DNA from: Ensifer sp. MPMI2T
Lineage (GTDB): Bacteria; Pseudomonadota; Alphaproteobacteria; Rhizobiales; Rhizobiaceae
Direction: 5' to 3'
Assembly (NCBI RefSeq): GCF_004827385.1
Contig: NZ_SRXN01000009.1
Span: forward strand, 62,001 to 126,000
DNA length: 64,000 bases
Both the position numbers and the translations under genes were made by a program. Below are positions 62,486 to 64,000 of the stretch, in pieces (positions within the stretch are counted from its first letter, which is position 1; each line of letters begins with the position of its first letter). The notes beneath the pieces were generated by a model. It did not search any database and had not been told where the DNA came from. It saw only the letters and a list, made by a program, of their open reading frames with translations.

Positions 62486-63433
62486 ATGTCGTATTTCTCG
62501 GACACGAAGGGCTGCACGCTCGTCAACAACTTCACACTGCACTATCCCGACAAGCTGTCGAGCGGGCGTCCGTTTACGAGCACTTGCGTGCCGCAAGGAA
62601 TATGGGTGGATCTCCACGACATCGAGATCATCCATACGATCGACTGGCAGCACGGGGGATTTGAGAAGCAGGCTCCCGGAAACCCCGAATTCAAGGTGCA
62701 GTCCAGGCTGATTGCAAAAGGCACTTTCAAGGACACGATCACGGTCTTCCGTGTGCCTGAAGGGCGCGTCGCTTCCTTCCGGGAGCTCGACGTGCAGATC
62801 AAGCCGATCAAGAAGGGCGCGGTCGGTGGCGAAACGAAGTCCACCACGCTCGACGGTGTGGGCTACTCCGGCATGACCTCAAGGACAGTCCCTGACGAAG
62901 GGCTGATGGCAGGCGATCCAGGCACGCTGCTCTACGTAGATCCGACCAAGGATGAATGGCCTTCTGATCACGACAAACCGTACCTGCAGCTTGAGGGGTA
63001 CATCGACGAGGCGGAGTTCGCGAGCCTGCTGCAGCGCATGGCCATGACGTCCGCCCCGATCCGCAGCGGCGTTCTGCGTATGGTGGCCGAACTCTTTCAG
63101 CATGAGGTCGATGCAAGCCTGTCGGAGCCATATCACCCGCACGATTACGGCATGCTCCTTCGCGGAGACGACAAGACCTACGGCATCACCCGGGCGCGGT
63201 CCGAGACTGTGTCGGTGGCGTATAAGCCCATCATGCTGCAGCCTGAACCGGACGAATACGATGCAGCGGTAGATGAAGCGGCCGCGCCGATATCGATGGA
63301 CAACCTGCCGCCGGATATCGTCTCCAAGATAAGCAAGGACATGCTCGTCTCCATCGAGAAACGCCTGAAGACCATCTCCACGGTGCTTTGCTTCGGGCTG
63401 GGGATCATCGTCGCCGTGCTGCTCTTGAGGTAA
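62486..63433 (+). CDS. Large hypothetical protein with C-terminal transmembrane anchor
   Basis: 315 residues from the ATG at 62486 (MSYFSDTKGCTLVNNFTLHY), preceded by tagggggactcgg. Beta-rich body (IDWQHGGFEKQAPGNPEFKV, FKDTITVFRVPEGRVASFRE, DVQIKPIKKGAVGGETKST). A single C-terminal hydrophobic helix (VLCFGLGIIVAVLLLR) suggests a tail-anchored membrane protein. No family recognised. First gene of a three-gene operon with very short spacers. Confidence 0.7.
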   Translation: MSYFSDTKGCTLVNNFTLHYPDKLSSGRPFTSTCVPQGIWVDLHDIEIIHTIDWQHGGFEKQAPGNPEFKVQSRLIAKGTFKDTITVFRVPEGRVASFRELDVQIKPIKKGAVGGETKSTTLDGVGYSGMTSRTVPDEGLMAGDPGTLLYVDPTKDEWPSDHDKPYLQLEGYIDEAEFASLLQRMAMTSAPIRSGVLRMVAELFQHEVDASLSEPYHPHDYGMLLRGDDKTYGITRARSETVSVAYKPIMLQPEPDEYDAAVDEAAAPISMDNLPPDIVSKISKDMLVSIEKRLKTISTVLCFGLGIIVAVLLLR

Positions 63434-63436
63434 CCC

Positions 63437-63679
63437 ATGAAGGACAAGATTGCATCCGCTGCGCAGAATCTCGCGTGTGCAGCGAAGGCCAGGCCAGAAG
63501 AAAGCAAGTGGTCGCTCATCGGCGCGGCTGTGGGTGCGATCCTCGGCCTCATCATTGGGGGCATTGGTGTCACGGCCATGGGTGGAGCGATTGGTGTGCC
63601 TGCGACAGTCGTCTTGGCTGTGGTCGGCGGCGTGTTGGGCAATAGGTACGGTATCTCGAAGGATAGGCCAGTTCGATGA
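63437..63679 (+). CDS. Glycine-zipper membrane protein
   Basis: 80 residues: MKDKIASAAQNLACAAKARP, then a hydrophobic glycine-rich hairpin (IGAAVGAILGLIIGGIGVTA, IGVPATVVLAVVGGVLGNRY). Two transmembrane helices with GxxxG spacing, as in glycine-zipper proteins and some holin-like or pore-forming peptides. It starts 3 bases after the previous stop and overlaps the next start by 4 bases. Confidence 0.7.
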   Translation: MKDKIASAAQNLACAAKARPEESKWSLIGAAVGAILGLIIGGIGVTAMGGAIGVPATVVLAVVGGVLGNRYGISKDRPVR

Positions 63680-64000
63680 AATTGCGCATGAGAACCGCCC
63701 GGGGACTCTTCATTGGATTTCTGGCGCTAGGATCCGGCACGGGGGCTGTAGTCGCAATCGACGTGCCGCCGAATGCCCACCTGGATTACACCGGCCGATC
63801 ATGGGACTGCGACAGAGGGTTCAGGAGAAGCGGCAACGGCTGTGCGGCAGTCCAGCTCCCCGCGAATGCTGAGCTCGACTATACAGGTCACTCATGGACA
63901 TGTAACCGCGGATTTCGGCAGCAGGGGCAAATCTGTATCGTGGTCACTATTCCTCAGGACGCCCAGCTCGATTACACGGGGCATTCTTGGACGTGCAATC
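63676..64000 (+). CDS. Exported protein with Cys-rich tandem repeats, 5' part (cut by window edge)
   Basis: Open to the right edge. A signal peptide MKLRMRTARGLFIGFLALGS (ending near VVAID) is followed by at least three repeats of about 33-35 residues: PPNAHLDYTGRSWDCDRGFR, PANAELDYTGHSWTCNRGFR and PQDAQLDYTGHSWTCN. Each carries two conserved cysteines. This repeat type is known from exported proteins in many bacteria; function unknown. The ATG overlaps the preceding stop (ATGA). Confidence 0.75.
   Translation, partial: MKLRMRTARGLFIGFLALGSGTGAVVAIDVPPNAHLDYTGRSWDCDRGFRRSGNGCAAVQLPANAELDYTGHSWTCNRGFRQQGQICIVVTIPQDAQLDYTGHSWTCN

Larger units (their letters stand above)
23401..64000. mobile_element. 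Siphovirus-type prophage, left end at the tRNA, right end outside the window
   Basis: Nearly the whole stretch is phage: terminase, protease-capsid, portal, connectors, complete lambda-like tail, endolysin and small accessory genes, almost all on the minus strand. It starts directly after a tRNA 3' end, the classical integration point. No integrase, excisionase or second copy of the tRNA 3' end is visible up to 64 kb, so the right end and early or lysogeny genes should lie further right. HK97-type head and lambda-type non-contractile tail genes are all full length, so the particle-making part looks intact, apart from a 5.8-kb foreign block at about 37.5-43.3 kb. Confidence 0.85.

Noticed and set aside
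26314-64000. Gene transfer agent (RcGTA-like) instead of a prophage
   Set aside because: The tail module follows lambda K-I-J order with gpM/L, there is a ParB-methylase and P27 terminase, and it lies at a tRNA with phage cargo; the GTA gene set and order are absent.
23401-64000. Integrase, excisionase or transposase gene
   Set aside because: I looked at all frames of the supplied sequence and found no tyrosine or serine recombinase motif (for example no R-H-R-Y arrangement with HxLR); nothing reportable.

Overview
The window is a piece of a Rhizobiaceae chromosome, most likely Ensifer/Sinorhizobium. The evidence is the high GC content, alphaproteobacterial housekeeping proteins (CarA, YqeY, DnaG, RpoD, Kbl, Tdh) and several kinds of palindromic mosaic repeat typical of rhizobial intergenic regions. 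No species can be fixed from the sequence alone.

Host part (1 to about 23.4 kb). It opens with the 5' part of a VIT-domain sortase-target-like protein (minus strand, cut by the window edge). Then come aspartate aminotransferase (aatA), a glutathione S-transferase, an imine-reductase-like dehydrogenase and an SDR (one minus-strand operon divergent from a LysR regulator), carA, divergent yqeY, dnaG, a RecQ helicase, kbl and tdh (threonine to glycine), and rpoD. After these are a GYD protein, a DUF2066 exported protein, a lipoprotein lytic transglycosylase, DUF1428, YjbQ, an NTF2-like protein, an exported Tyr/Asp-rich protein and a SIMPL/DUF541 periplasmic protein. A tRNA with a CAU anticodon (Ile2 or elongator Met) ends the block.

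Prophage (about 23.4 kb to beyond the right edge). From the tRNA 3' end onward the sequence is a siphovirus-type prophage read mostly on the minus strand. From right to left it has TerS (P27 family), a ParB-methyltransferase fusion, TerL, a block of tiny coupled accessory genes, an HK97 prohead protease fused to the capsid, portal, two collagen-like proteins, a head-tail connector, a GH25 muramidase, a head closure protein and a tail terminator. The lambda-like tail follows: tail tube, G/GT chaperone with an apparent frameshift, HK97-gp10-like protein, tape measure, M, L, K, I, J and fibre. Near the tRNA lie cargo genes (membrane-anchored SNase, Trp-rich protein, ATP-dependent DNA ligase). At the right edge is a three-gene plus-strand operon of membrane or exported proteins. 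No integrase and no right attachment site are visible, so the prophage probably continues past 64 kb.

Most interesting region (about 37.5 to 43.3 kb). Between the tail-tube gene and the tail-completion genes the structural operon is interrupted by a visibly more AT-rich, non-phage block. It holds a minus-strand FRG-domain protein, divergent from a plus-strand pair: a protein with a HEPN-like Rx4H motif and a GHKL ATPase with a C-terminal PD-(D/E)xK-like nuclease motif. I infer a candidate anti-phage or toxin-type defence cassette carried as a moron by the prophage. The domain motifs are seen directly; the defence role is inference.
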